Positions 35,037 to 43,557 of a DNA stretch of 64,000 bases are shown one piece after another. Every line of letters begins with the position of its first letter. The stretch's first letter is position 1. Source of the DNA: Exiguobacterium acetylicum (GTDB taxonomy: Bacteria > Bacillota > Bacilli > Exiguobacteriales > Exiguobacteriaceae); contig NZ_CP082333.1 in NCBI RefSeq assembly GCF_019890935.1, forward strand, positions 894,001 to 958,000, in the 5' to 3' direction. The notes under the pieces are model-generated. The model saw only the letters and a program-made list of their open reading frames with translations. It was not told where the DNA came from and made no database searches. The position numbers were made by a program, and so were the translations under genes.

Positions 35037-35186
35037 ATGCGCGTTAAAATCACATTAGCTTGCACTGAAACTGGTGACCGTACTTATATCACTAAAAAGA
35101 ACAAGCGTAACAACCCAGAGCGTCTTGAGTTGAAGAAATACAACCCACGTCTCCGTAAGCACACACTTCACCGTGAAGTGAAATAA
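35037..35186 (+). CDS. rpmG: Ribosomal protein L33, cysteine-poor form
   Basis: 49 residues, too short for many ORF finders: [19 protein letters not shown], then [18 protein letters not shown] and the final HTLHREVK. This is bacterial L33 of the 50S subunit. Only one Cys is present, so the two CxxC pairs of the zinc-binding form are lost (C-minus type). AGGAGGG precedes the ATG. It lies just before fthC (yqgN), as rpmGA does in B. subtilis. Confidence 0.93.
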   Translation: MRVKITLACTETGDRTYITKKNKRNNPERLELKKYNPRLRKHTLHREVK

Positions 35187-35243
35187 TTGAGATGGAAGCC
35201 GTCACTTCGTGTGATGGCTTTTTTTGTGGAAAGGAAGACAGTC

Positions 35244-35789
35244 ATGAATAAACAAGAAGTACGCCGTCTGATCAAAGAACGACTCGATGTGATGGAGAAC
35301 CGTGCGGAGAAGGAACGATTGATTCACGAACATGTTTTGTTGTTACCTGAGTGGCAACAAGCGACCTGTGTCGCGATCACATTAGCTTTTCGAAATGAAT
35401 GTGATACAAGAATGCTGATTGAACAGGCGTGGCAAGAGGGCAAGACGGTCTTGATACCAAAAGTAGTGGGAGACGAGATGGTCTTTTATGAACATGGACC
35501 AGAAGATCAACTGCAAGCAAATCAGATGGGGATTGCTGAACCGACCGCTTCAGCACGTCGGGCTTCACTTGCTCAAGCAGAGCTTTGTCTCGTTCCGGGT
35601 CGCGCCTATCGACGGGACGGATATCGTTTAGGGTGGGGAGGAGGCTATTACGATCGTGCACTCGTGACCTATGCAGGACGTAAAGTATCGATTGCCTTTT
35701 CTGAACAACTTCTTTCCGATTTTGAAGTCGAAGCCTTTGATATCCCAGTTGACTTGATCGTCACTGACTTAGAGGTCATCCGATGTTGA
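35244..35789 (+). CDS. fthC: 5-formyltetrahydrofolate cyclo-ligase
   Basis: 181 residues. ATP-dependent conversion of 5-formyl-THF to 5,10-methenyl-THF. N-terminal MNKQEVRRLIKERLD, the EWQQATCVAITLAFRNECDT region and the C-terminal phosphate-binding motif LGWGGGYYDRAL are all typical (B. subtilis YqgN). Start at 35244 with GGAAAGGAAGACAGTC upstream. Overlaps the next gene by 7 bp. Confidence 0.93.
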   Translation: MNKQEVRRLIKERLDVMENRAEKERLIHEHVLLLPEWQQATCVAITLAFRNECDTRMLIEQAWQEGKTVLIPKVVGDEMVFYEHGPEDQLQANQMGIAEPTASARRASLAQAELCLVPGRAYRRDGYRLGWGGGYYDRALVTYAGRKVSIAFSEQLLSDFEVEAFDIPVDLIVTDLEVIRC

Positions 35790-36562
35790 GTGCTACCATT
35801 TTGTTTTGTCTATTGCTTGCTTGGACCGGACGATCTTTTCGTTTATTGACGACAAGTGGTGCGATCATGACCCTGCTCGTCGGTAGTGGTGTCTCATTCG
35901 GATTTAGTTGGCAAGGATTAGTAGTACTTTTGCTCTTCTTTGGTAGCTCGAGCTTGTTATCGAAGGTCGGACGGTCCAGAAAACAATCGGTCGATTCCAT
36001 CGTTGAGAAAGACGGCGCGCGTGACGGATGGCAGGTCCTTGCGAATGGAGGGGTAGCGTTTGTTGCTGCTTTAGCGTATGCCATGACGATGGATTTTGCG
36101 TATCTCTTGTTATTTCTATTCGTCATCGCAGCATCGAATGCTGATACGTGGGCATCCGAAATCGGACCGCTCTCAAAACGTGATCCATGGTCTCTCAAAA
36201 CGTTACGACGGGTACCAGCAGGAACGAGTGGAGCGATGTCGCTGATTGGGACGGTCGGTACGATCGTAGGAGCTGCGTTCATCGCGATAGCAGCGCATTG
36301 GATATTTTCTCTTTCTTTAAGGGACGTCTTACTCGTAACAAGCATCGGTGTACTCGGGAGTCTGCTGGATACACTATTTGGAGCAGTAGGGCAACGTGTT
36401 TACCGATGTACGGTTTGTGGAGAATACACGGAAAAGCGAGAGCACCATGGTCAACCGACCGCTTATGTTTCGGGCATTCGATTTTTAGGGAATGATGCTG
36501 TCAATGTCTTAACGAGCGGTTTGGCAAGTGGAATCGGGTTTATCATCGTTCGATTCTGGTAA
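35783..36562 (+). CDS. DUF92 (TMEM19-like) membrane protein
   Basis: 259 residues with about six hydrophobic helices. Family hallmarks: SSSLLSKVGRSRK, GARDGWQVLANGGVAF, SNADTWASEIGPLSK and GTSGAMSLIGTVG, followed by a conserved GSLLDTLFGAVGQ and RYxCxxC-like YRCTVCGEYTEK. Eukaryotic and cyanobacterial relatives (VTE6) act as phytyl-phosphate or isoprenoid kinases, so a CTP-dependent lipid-phosphate role is possible, but this is inference. Translationally coupled to fthC. Confidence 0.82.
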   Translation: MLSATILFCLLLAWTGRSFRLLTTSGAIMTLLVGSGVSFGFSWQGLVVLLLFFGSSSLLSKVGRSRKQSVDSIVEKDGARDGWQVLANGGVAFVAALAYAMTMDFAYLLLFLFVIAASNADTWASEIGPLSKRDPWSLKTLRRVPAGTSGAMSLIGTVGTIVGAAFIAIAAHWIFSLSLRDVLLVTSIGVLGSLLDTLFGAVGQRVYRCTVCGEYTEKREHHGQPTAYVSGIRFLGNDAVNVLTSGLASGIGFIIVRFW

Positions 36563-36623
36563 CTGGAAAGTATATGAGTATGTAATTCCTTATGTTAGGA
36601 TATCAATGACACAAAATGGACAA

Positions 36624-36692
36624 ATGTGATTAATTTCACATGATACAAAGAATGTGAAAGATGTTACAATTTACTTGTGAGATAGTTAACAA
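36624..36692 (+). promoter_or_regulatory. Three tandem Rex-like operators upstream of ldh
   Basis: Three 18-bp inverted repeats of the form WTGTGA-N6-TNACAW: ATGTGATTAATTTCACAT (36624-36641), ATGTGAAAGATGTTACAA (36652-36669), TTGTGAGATAGTTAACAA (36675-36692). They fit the Rex (NADH/NAD-sensing repressor) operator; the first also fits a Crp/Fnr site (TGTGA-N6-TCACA). A -10 TACAAT (36665-36670) lies inside the second. Confidence 0.7.
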
Positions 36693-36727
36693 ACTCTTAG
36701 GACGAATGAAAGGGTGGACATAACGAT

Positions 36728-37684
36728 ATGGAATTACATGCGAAAGTGACACGGGTAGCCCTCATTGGAGCTGGTGCAGTCGGTTCAAGCTTTGCCTATC
36801 AGATGTCAACAGCTGGACTTTGTGAAGAACTTGTCATCATTGATGTCAACAAAGCCAAAGCAGAGGGCGAGGCAATGGACTTAAACCACGGAACACCATT
36901 TAGCTCTTCACCGATGCGAATATGGGCTGGTGACTACGCGGACTGCCGCGAAGCGGAAGTCGTCGTCATCACGGCAGGCGCTCCACAAAAACCAGGTGAG
37001 ACAAGACTCGATCTCGTTGCAAAGAATGCCTTGATCATGAAAGAAATGATTCGTCAAATCATGGATTCTGGTTTTGATGGGATCATCGTTGTGGCTTCCA
37101 ATCCGGTTGATATCATGGCGCATCTTGCCTGGAAATATTCTGGTCTTCCGAAATCCCGCGTATTTGGATCAGGAACGGTGCTGGATACAGCACGTCTGCG
37201 TCAAATGCTTGGAGAATACTTTCACATTGATTCCCGAAATGCCCATGCCTATATTCTTGGCGAACATGGTGACACGGAATTTGCAGCCTGGAGTAACAGC
37301 CGCATTTATGGAAAAACGATTGATGAACTACTTGCTGAAGACGATCGTTATTCTCAAGCAGATCTTGATCAAATCTACATCAACGTCCGAGATGCTGCTT
37401 ATCATATCATCGAGCGCAAAGGGGCAACCTACTATGCGATTGGGCTTGGACTCGTTCGGATCGTTCGTGCCATCCTCGGAAATGAGAACTGTCTATTGAC
37501 GGTCGGCGCCCATGTCGATGGGCAGTACGGCATTTCTGGTATCCATATTGGAGTTCCCGCCATCATCAATCGTCAAGGTGTGCGTGAAATCATTGAAGTT
37601 TCATTGACGGAAGAAGAGTTGAAGAAATTCCATCATTCTGCTGATGTATTACGTCAGACGCTTGAACCCGTCTTGCAAGGATAA
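36728..37684 (+). CDS. ldh: L-lactate dehydrogenase
   Basis: 318 residues. NAD-binding [11 protein letters not shown] at about 15-25, substrate-loop Arg in [20 protein letters not shown], catalytic His in [10 protein letters not shown], and the C-terminal helix [14 protein letters not shown]. Reduces pyruvate to L-lactate and reoxidises NADH in fermentation. GAAAGGGTGG precedes the ATG. Three Rex-like sites upstream suggest release from repression when NADH accumulates. Confidence 0.95.
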   Translation: MELHAKVTRVALIGAGAVGSSFAYQMSTAGLCEELVIIDVNKAKAEGEAMDLNHGTPFSSSPMRIWAGDYADCREAEVVVITAGAPQKPGETRLDLVAKNALIMKEMIRQIMDSGFDGIIVVASNPVDIMAHLAWKYSGLPKSRVFGSGTVLDTARLRQMLGEYFHIDSRNAHAYILGEHGDTEFAAWSNSRIYGKTIDELLAEDDRYSQADLDQIYINVRDAAYHIIERKGATYYAIGLGLVRIVRAILGNENCLLTVGAHVDGQYGISGIHIGVPAIINRQGVREIIEVSLTEEELKKFHHSADVLRQTLEPVLQG

Positions 37685-37724
37685 GCGTACGTATCATGAT
37701 GAAGGTATTACGAAATAAAGTAGC

Positions 37725-37787
37725 AAAAAACTTAAGTGTCGGACTTGCTTCATATTGTCCACACTTGAGTTTTTTTGATGTAGAGAA
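37725..37787 (+). terminator. Terminator of ldh
   Basis: AAAAAACTTAAGTGT / ACACTTGAGTTTTTTT long stem with a large loop. Confidence 0.8.
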
Positions 37788-37940
37788 CGAATACATAAAA
37801 AATCACATCTATTCGTCCAGTAGTAAAAAGAAAAAAATCTAGGTTTTATTTTACTAGAAAAGGGTTAAGTAAGAGATAGAAGCATTTTTACGTCATTTTT
37901 TTGTACGTCATGATACCCAAAAAGGAGAGAACCGACAGTC

Positions 37941-38450
37941 ATGTATACTTTTCGAAAACTAACTAAAGAGGATGCAGAACAATACTGGAATCTACGCCTT
38001 GAGGGATTAAAAAATCATCCAGATGCATTCGGTCATTCGTTTGATGATGAACAGCAAACCCCGCTCCGCGAAGTACAAGAAGGACTTGAGGGAGAACCCG
38101 ACTCCGATGAGGTTTGGCTTGGTATGTTCGACGGTGATACATTGTTTGGGTTTGGTCAGGTCAAACCATATGAATTGTCACGTGAATCGCATAAAGCGAT
38201 GATTTCTGGAGTATACGTATCACCTGAATATCGCGGTGGTACTGGTCGCGCTTTAATGGAAGCCTTAATCGAGGAAGCGAAGAAGTTACCGGACGTCGAG
38301 CAAGTCATTCTTGCCGTTTTATCAGGGAACGAGGCCGCGCAAAATCTTTATGAGTCGCTCGGTTTTGAAGTATATGCCGAAGATCCAGATTCCGTAAAAT
38401 TAGAAGACGGCACATATCGTGATGATATTTGGATGAAGAAGTACGTCTAA
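37941..38450 (+). CDS. GNAT family N-acetyltransferase
   Basis: 169 residues. GNAT fold: MYTFRKLTKEDAEQYWNLR start, the acetyl-CoA binding motif A GVYVSPEYRGGTGRALMEALIEEA (Q/R-x-x-G-x-G/A is RGGTGRA), and motif B AAQNLYESLGFEVY. Substrate unknown. AAAGGAGAGAACC precedes the ATG. The 150 bp upstream contain a TAGTAAAA/TTTTACTA inverted repeat (37821-37856). Confidence 0.88.
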   Translation: MYTFRKLTKEDAEQYWNLRLEGLKNHPDAFGHSFDDEQQTPLREVQEGLEGEPDSDEVWLGMFDGDTLFGFGQVKPYELSRESHKAMISGVYVSPEYRGGTGRALMEALIEEAKKLPDVEQVILAVLSGNEAAQNLYESLGFEVYAEDPDSVKLEDGTYRDDIWMKKYV

Positions 38451-38469
38451 TTTCTTCAGATGATGTGGA

Positions 38470-38505
38470 AAGAAGCTGTAGCAAAAAAAAGTGCTACAGC
38501 TTTTT
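38470..38505 (+). terminator. Terminator of GNAT gene
   Basis: AGCTGTAGC / GCTACAGCT stem, A-rich loop, then TTTTTC. Confidence 0.82.
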
Positions 38506-38611
38506 CGCATGGTATCCGTAGGATATCAGTATCGGCAAAGAATGAATATTTGTTATCATGAGAACAAAGCGGATGTCACGTCGTAGTCCGATTGAAAGGG
38601 AGCGAATGAAC

Positions 38612-39649
38612 ATGAAAGAAGTCATACGTACGATTGAAGAGCTTGTCTCGATTCCGAGTCCAACAGGTTCGACAAAAGAAGCGATTACATATGTAGAAAA
38701 GCGATTGATCGCAGAAGGGGTCACGTATCGAAAACTTGAAAAAGGAGCGATTTTAGCGACACTACCTGGTGCTTCAACGCGTACGCGGTTACTGACGGCA
38801 CACGTCGACACACTAGGAGCGATGGTGAAAGAGATTCTACCAACAGGACGACTTCGTTTATCACAACTAGGGGGATATGCTTGGACAGCGATCGAAGGTG
38901 AGAACTGTCTCATTCACAAGATGGACGGTCAAACGGTTTCAGGTACGATCGTGTTCCATCATTCGAGTGTTCATACGTCGCGCGAGACGAACAAAACGGA
39001 ACGATCCGCTGATAATATCGAAGTACGATTAGACATTCGTTCGACGACAGCAGAAGAGACGCGCGTTGCGGGGATTGAAGTAGGAGACATCGTAACGTTT
39101 GATCCGCGATTCCTCTATACGGAAACGGGATTCGTGAAGTCGCGCCATCTCGATGATAAAGCATCCGTTGCTTTGTTACTTGAATTGATCAAGGAATGGA
39201 AAACAATCGAGTTGCCACACACGATCCAGATTCTGATTTCAAATTACGAAGAAGTTGGATTCGGTGGGAATGCTGGATTCACGGACGAGGTCGCAGAATA
39301 CATCGCGGTCGACATGGGGGCACTAGGAGACGGTCAGCATTCGGATGAATTCACGGTCTCGATCTGTGCGAAAGATGGTTCAGGTCCATATGACTTAGCT
39401 TTACGCCACCAGTTAACGCGTTTAGCACAACGTAACAGTATTCCATATAAGGTTGATATCTATCCGTTCTATAGCTCGGATGCCTCAGCGGCAGTAAGTG
39501 CGGGACACGACGTCCGGCACGGATTGTTCGGTCCGGGAATCGAATCGAGTCATTCGTACGAACGTACACATGAGACGTCGTTACAAGCGACATATGATTT
39601 GCTACATGCCTATGTAAAGGAGCCGATGGTCGATGAAGACACTGTATGA
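38612..39649 (+). CDS. M42 family metallopeptidase
   Basis: 345 residues from the ATG at 38612 (AAAGGGAGCG upstream; 38606 is a close alternative). Two-metal M42 aminopeptidase/FrvX type: TAHVDTLGAM (His), the bridging Asp in RHLDDKAS, the Glu pair in NYEEVGFGG, VDMGALGD (Asp) and SSHSYERTH (His). Such enzymes form tetrahedral complexes that trim peptides in the cytoplasm. Its 3' end overlaps yqgQ by 17 bp. Confidence 0.9.
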   Translation: MKEVIRTIEELVSIPSPTGSTKEAITYVEKRLIAEGVTYRKLEKGAILATLPGASTRTRLLTAHVDTLGAMVKEILPTGRLRLSQLGGYAWTAIEGENCLIHKMDGQTVSGTIVFHHSSVHTSRETNKTERSADNIEVRLDIRSTTAEETRVAGIEVGDIVTFDPRFLYTETGFVKSRHLDDKASVALLLELIKEWKTIELPHTIQILISNYEEVGFGGNAGFTDEVAEYIAVDMGALGDGQHSDEFTVSICAKDGSGPYDLALRHQLTRLAQRNSIPYKVDIYPFYSSDASAAVSAGHDVRHGLFGPGIESSHSYERTHETSLQATYDLLHAYVKEPMVDEDTV

Positions 39650-39836
39650 CGTACAGCAATTACTCAAGACATACGGGACTTTCATCTATCTTGGGGACCG
39701 GGCGTCCGATATCGCGATGATGATGCTTGAACTCGATGAATTACAAGAAGCAGGCGTTTTGGAACAGCGACAGTATGATTCAGCAAAACTAATCTTGCGA
39801 CATGAATTAAAGCGTTCACAATCCGATAACATTTAA
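39633..39836 (+). CDS. yqgQ: YqgQ family protein (DUF910)
   Basis: 67 residues: MKTLYDVQQLLKTYGTFIY, LGDRASDIAMMMLELDELQ and a helical end. This is the YqgQ family of small three-helix proteins, always found next to glucokinase in Bacillales; function unknown, possibly nucleic-acid binding. Overlaps the M42 peptidase gene and precedes glcK. Confidence 0.9.
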   Translation: MKTLYDVQQLLKTYGTFIYLGDRASDIAMMMLELDELQEAGVLEQRQYDSAKLILRHELKRSQSDNI

Positions 39837-39919
39837 GGTTGTGCAACCCTTTGCGCAAACGGGTTATGTCCGGTAAAATGAGGAAGCAGACATTATATGA
39901 GTATAGGGGAGACGAAGCA

Positions 39920-40870
39920 ATGAAATGGTTACTCGGCATTGATATCGGCGGAACGACAGTCAAGATGGCAATTTTGGATTTGCAAGGGATCATCGTAGAG
40001 AAATGGGAAATCGAGACGGTCGTTTTGAATGATGGCGTACAAATTCCTGGAGATATCGCAAAATCCTTCTTTGAGAAGTGTCAAGAGAGCAACAAACGCC
40101 CAGAAGATTTCGTCGGAGCGGGCATCGGTGCGCCGGGATTCATTGATTTCAATACAGGTGTCGTCGAGAAAGCGGTCAATATCGGTTGGAATAACTTTGA
40201 ACTCATCGGTGAATTCGAACGTTTGACGGGTTTACCGGCTGTTCTTGAAAATGATGCGAACGCAGCGGCAATCGGTGAGATGTGGAAAGGTGCCGGTAGT
40301 GGAGCAACCGAACTCCTTGCGGTCACACTCGGTACGGGCGTCGGTGGTGGTCTGATCACGAACGGACAAATCGTGCATGGTACAGTCGGAATGGCTGGAG
40401 AAATCGGTCATATCACGATGTTGCCTGAAGGTGGCGTCCTATGTGGATGTGGTCGCAAAGGGTGTCTTGAGACGATCGCGTCAGCAACAGGGATTGCCCG
40501 TCTTGGTCTTGAGAAGCGTAAAGGGAAGGAAACGTTACTTAACGACATCAAGGCAGTGACGGCGAAAGACGTATTCGAAGCGTATGAAAAAGGGGACCGG
40601 GTCGCAACGGAAGTCGTAGAAGAAGTGACGTTCCACCTCGGTCTTGCCATCTCCAACTTAGCGAACAGTATCAATCCGGAAATCATCGTCATCGGCGGTG
40701 GTGTCTCAAAAGCGGGCGAGACATTGCTTGCACCACTGCGTCAACAGTTCGAACGCTTTGCTTTACCACGGGTTTTCGGATCGACGACGTTCAAGATTGC
40801 CGAGCTTGGAAACGATGCCGGAGTCATCGGCTGTGCATGGCTTGCGAAGCAGATGTTTCTCAAAAAATGA
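39920..40870 (+). CDS. glcK: ROK family glucokinase
   Basis: 316 residues from the ATG at 39920 (GGGGAGACGAAGCA upstream). ATP-binding DIGGTTVKMAILD at the start, sugar-binding ENDANAAAIGEMW, GTGVGGGLI, and the ROK zinc motif CGCGRKGCLE. Phosphorylates free glucose, e.g. from maltodextrin breakdown. In B. subtilis glcK (yqgR) likewise follows yqgQ. Confidence 0.95.
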   Translation: MKWLLGIDIGGTTVKMAILDLQGIIVEKWEIETVVLNDGVQIPGDIAKSFFEKCQESNKRPEDFVGAGIGAPGFIDFNTGVVEKAVNIGWNNFELIGEFERLTGLPAVLENDANAAAIGEMWKGAGSGATELLAVTLGTGVGGGLITNGQIVHGTVGMAGEIGHITMLPEGGVLCGCGRKGCLETIASATGIARLGLEKRKGKETLLNDIKAVTAKDVFEAYEKGDRVATEVVEEVTFHLGLAISNLANSINPEIIVIGGGVSKAGETLLAPLRQQFERFALPRVFGSTTFKIAELGNDAGVIGCAWLAKQMFLKK

Positions 40871-40888
40871 TAATATTCAATTTCAGTA

Positions 40889-40918
40889 AAAGGTTCGCTT
40901 CGGCGAATCTTTTTTTTG
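40889..40918 (+). terminator. Terminator of glcK
   Basis: AGGTTCGC-TTCG-GCGAATCT stem with a TTCG tetraloop, followed by eight T. Confidence 0.88.
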
Positions 40919-41086
40919 TTTACAAACGTACAGTAATTATGTGATTGTTAAGTATCTTCCGGATTCCAGTTGCATTTTTGTAAAACTAAGCGTAAAATTT
41001 TCACGTGATATGGGTATATGTAAATTATGATGTAAGTTGTGTGAACTGAAAGCAGAAAGCACATGTAAATTAGGAGGCAGGTTTTT

Positions 41087-43012
41087 ATGCAGCAAGACGC
41101 AAACATCTGGTCGCGAATGCGCCTAAAGATGGGTCAAGGCGTTCGCAGCACCTATAAAGAGCACAAGCTCTTTTGGATTGCGACCATATTGATTTGGTTA
41201 AAAACGTATTTAGCGTATACACTTTTCTTTAACGTTCCCGTAACAAACTCTGCGCAAGCATTCATTCTACTAATTAACCCAATTAGTTCAGCGCTCTTCA
41301 TGTTTGGGTTCAGCTTCTTCTTCCGGGGAAATGTTCAAAAATGGTTCATCTACGGCACATTGTTCGTCGCGACACTCATTTTATATGCGGACATCATTTT
41401 CTTCCGCTTCTTTAATGACTATCTGACGTTGCCGGTATTGTTCCAAACATCGAATGCAGAGACCGTTTCTGCATCGCTCGGTTCACTCTTGAACTGGTCC
41501 GATTTATTGATCGTCGGTGACTTGATCATCTTACCGTTCTTCCTACGGAAAATGGACATGTCAAAAAATGTGGCGTCACGTGGACGCGCAATTCTTGCAT
41601 TCGTTGCAGCAGTCGTCGTTTTCCTTGGAAACTTGACGCTCGCTGAGACAGAACGTCCAGAATTGCTCACACGTGCCTTCGACCGAGAATTGCTCGTTAA
41701 AAACATCGGAACATTTAACTTCCATATGTATGATGCACTCATTCAGTCGAAGACATCTGCGCAAAAAGCACTCGCAGACAGTTCTGAACTGTCGGAAGTT
41801 CAAAGCTTCATTGATTCAAAACATGCCGAACCGAACCCAGCTATGTTCGGAAAGTACAAGGGAAAGAACGTCATCGTCGTTTCCTTTGAGTCGGCACAAT
41901 CCTTTGCAGTTGGATTAAAAGCACCAAACGGACAAGAGATTACACCGAACCTGAATAAGTTGATCAAGGAATCGCATTCATGGGATAACTTCTATCACAA
42001 CACAGGACAAGGGAAAACGGCAGATGCTGAATTCATTCTCGAAAACTCGATCTATCCACTTGGGCGCGGTGCAGCATTCTTTACGAACGGAGAAAACGAA
42101 TTCCGGGCAACTCCTGAAATGTTGAAAGAAGACGGCTATTATTCAGCTGTTTTCCATGCAAACAACAAATCGTTCTGGAACCGAGACATCGTCTACAATA
42201 GCTTTGGCGTCGATCGTTTCTTCTCAGAGACGGATTATGACCTAGGTGATCCAGCAGATTTGACGGAGTGGGGCTTGCTCGATGATAAATTCTTTGAGCA
42301 GTCATTGCCGATGTTGAAAGATTTACCACGTCCGTTCTACTCGAAGTTCATCACATTGACGAACCACTATCCATTTGAGATGCCAAAACCAGAAGATGAA
42401 CTCGTACCACCGCTTGAGACAAGTTCTACTACGCTCAACCATTACGTCCAGGCACTAGCGTATCAAGATATGGCACTCGGTAAATTCATCGAGGGTCTGA
42501 AAAAAGATGGTACGTGGGATGACACGATCTTCATGGTCTATGGCGACCACTATGGTATCTCGACGAACCACAATGCTGCGATGGCAGAACTCATGAACAA
42601 AGATGAGTTGACGCCGTATGATGTCGCACAATTGCAACGTGTACCATTCGTGATCCATTTACCGGGTCAAACGAAAGGTGTCAAACATGAAGACGTCGCG
42701 AGTCAAATCGACATTAAACCGACATTGCTACATCTGTTAGGACAAGACTTCAAGAATGAAGTATTGTTCGGTACCGATCTTTTCTCGAAGCAGCACAAGG
42801 ATTATGCGCTGTTCCGCGATGGTTCCGTCATAACAGACAAAACGGTCTATACGCAGGAAACATGTTATGACCGCAAGACAGGTGAAGAAGTAAAAGATGG
42901 AGAGTTAGCGGAGATGTGTAAACAATCTACGAAACAATCCGAGAAGGAGTTAGGACTTTCGGATAAAGTCATCTATGGTGATTTGCTCCGTTTCCTTCAA
43001 ACTTCAAAATAA
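41087..43012 (+). CDS. ltaS: Lipoteichoic acid synthase family protein (LtaS)
   Basis: 641 residues. Five N-terminal membrane helices (to about 195), then an extracellular sulfatase-type domain. Catalytic Thr in NTGQGKTADAEF, metal ligands in FESAQS (Glu) and YGDHYG (Asp/His). Polymerises glycerol-phosphate from phosphatidylglycerol into the LTA backbone. Length fits B. subtilis LtaS/YfnI/YqgS; YqgS lies in this same chromosome region there, so yqgS is the likely orthologue. AGGAGG precedes the ATG. Confidence 0.93.
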   Translation: MQQDANIWSRMRLKMGQGVRSTYKEHKLFWIATILIWLKTYLAYTLFFNVPVTNSAQAFILLINPISSALFMFGFSFFFRGNVQKWFIYGTLFVATLILYADIIFFRFFNDYLTLPVLFQTSNAETVSASLGSLLNWSDLLIVGDLIILPFFLRKMDMSKNVASRGRAILAFVAAVVVFLGNLTLAETERPELLTRAFDRELLVKNIGTFNFHMYDALIQSKTSAQKALADSSELSEVQSFIDSKHAEPNPAMFGKYKGKNVIVVSFESAQSFAVGLKAPNGQEITPNLNKLIKESHSWDNFYHNTGQGKTADAEFILENSIYPLGRGAAFFTNGENEFRATPEMLKEDGYYSAVFHANNKSFWNRDIVYNSFGVDRFFSETDYDLGDPADLTEWGLLDDKFFEQSLPMLKDLPRPFYSKFITLTNHYPFEMPKPEDELVPPLETSSTTLNHYVQALAYQDMALGKFIEGLKKDGTWDDTIFMVYGDHYGISTNHNAAMAELMNKDELTPYDVAQLQRVPFVIHLPGQTKGVKHEDVASQIDIKPTLLHLLGQDFKNEVLFGTDLFSKQHKDYALFRDGSVITDKTVYTQETCYDRKTGEEVKDGELAEMCKQSTKQSEKELGLSDKVIYGDLLRFLQTSK

Positions 43013-43018
43013 GATGAG

Positions 43019-43057
43019 GAAAACGAATCTACTTTCGAGTGGATTCGTTTTTTTTTG
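43019..43057 (+). terminator. Terminator of ltaS
   Basis: AAAACGAATC...TTTCGA...GGATTCGTTTT stem followed by TTTTTT. Confidence 0.85.
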
Positions 43058-43073
43058 TAGAAAGGCAAATAAA

Positions 43074-43100
43074 AAGAGAGATGCGCGAGGCATCTCTCTT
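43074..43100 (-). terminator. Hairpin, terminator on minus strand
   Basis: AAGAGAGATGC / GCATCTCTCTT perfect 11-bp stem with a 5-nt loop. On the minus strand it is followed by TTTTATTT, so it can end a transcript that runs leftward through the structured element. Confidence 0.6.
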
Positions 43101-43126
43101 CAGATTTTAGACAAAAGGGCTGACAC

Positions 43127-43285
43127 CAAAAAATGACGCATCTTTTCACGCCCTTTCCTCAGGCGAGACACAAGCCAGTTTTCCTGCTTCATTTAAGCAG
43201 GAAAGCGGGTCTTGTTCGTCTCTGACAGCGCATAAATGCGCTTTTCCCTGTAGGAGTGGCGTGTGACGCGTCATTCTTTTTATTA
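43127..43285. ncRNA. Unexplained three-way-junction element (candidate ncRNA or MITE-like repeat)
   Basis: Nested pairings span about 150 nt: AATGACGC (43132) with GCGTCATT (43268); CACGCC (43147) with GGCGTG (43258); TCCTCAGG (43156) with CCTG-T-AGGA (43247); GAGACACAAG (43165) with CTTGT-TC-GTCTC (43211); apical hairpin TTTCCTGCTT/AAGCAGGAAA (43180-43204); side hairpin AGCGCAT/ATGCGCT (43227-43242). Both ends are flanked by A/T runs, so either strand could be expressed. No coding potential seen. It does not have the large central bubble of 6S RNA. Strand and function unknown. Confidence 0.55.
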
Positions 43286-43287
43286 CG

Positions 43288-43332
43288 AGATAAGGTAAGG
43301 GAGGCAGATCATCAATCTGCCTCCCTTATCTT
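43288..43332 (-). terminator. Strong hairpin downstream of yqgW
   Basis: GATAAG...GGGAGGCAGAT / ATCTGCCTCCC...TTATC, 13 or more base pairs. Most likely the 3' hairpin of the minus-strand yqgW transcript, although no T-run follows. Confidence 0.5.
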
Positions 43333-43340
43333 TGTAGATA

Positions 43341-43365
43341 CTGACTTTTGAGTCAGCCTCTTTTT
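43341..43365 (+). other. Small hairpin with T-run
   Basis: CTGACT-TTTG-AGTCAG followed by CCTCTTTTT; terminator-like on the plus strand, 12 nt before the end of yqgW. Confidence 0.4.
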
Positions 43366-43377
43366 AGCGTATCTTGA

Positions 43378-43557
43378 TTACGATGGAATACCGCCGTAAA
43401 TCAATGTCGCAATCCCGAACCAGCCGAATAAGACGACAGTCAGACCTGCGAATACGAGTGGAAACATTTGGCGTTTCTTAAGTGAACGAACGACGGCCCA
43501 AACGCCGACGAGTGCGACGAAGAAGAAAAGCCAACCGATTGGTTGATCCAAATGCAT
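43378..43557 (-). CDS. yqgW: DUF2759 small membrane protein (YqgW-like)
   Basis: 59 residues from the ATG at 43557 (GGGGGA upstream; a longer start at 43578 would swallow that site). Two membrane helices: PIGWLFFFVALVGVWAVV and FAGLTVVLFGWFGIATLIY, separated by RSLKKRQ. Size, topology and neighbourhood (divergent from yqgX) match YqgW. Function unknown. Confidence 0.82.
   Translation of the reverse strand: MHLDQPIGWLFFFVALVGVWAVVRSLKKRQMFPLVFAGLTVVLFGWFGIATLIYGGIPS

Noticed and set aside
35776-36345. 189-codon antisense frame
   Set aside because: Opposite the DUF92 gene, no Shine-Dalgarno and no recognisable family.
39837-39865. Two small palindromic stretches before glcK (GGTTG/CAACC and AACCC/GGGTT)
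   Set aside because: Short stems, alternative pairings compete, and there is no T-run or known operator.
43127-43285. 6S RNA as identity of the structured element
   Set aside because: Closing stem plus apical arm looked similar, but there is no large central bubble; a single unpaired base separates the helices on the 5' side.
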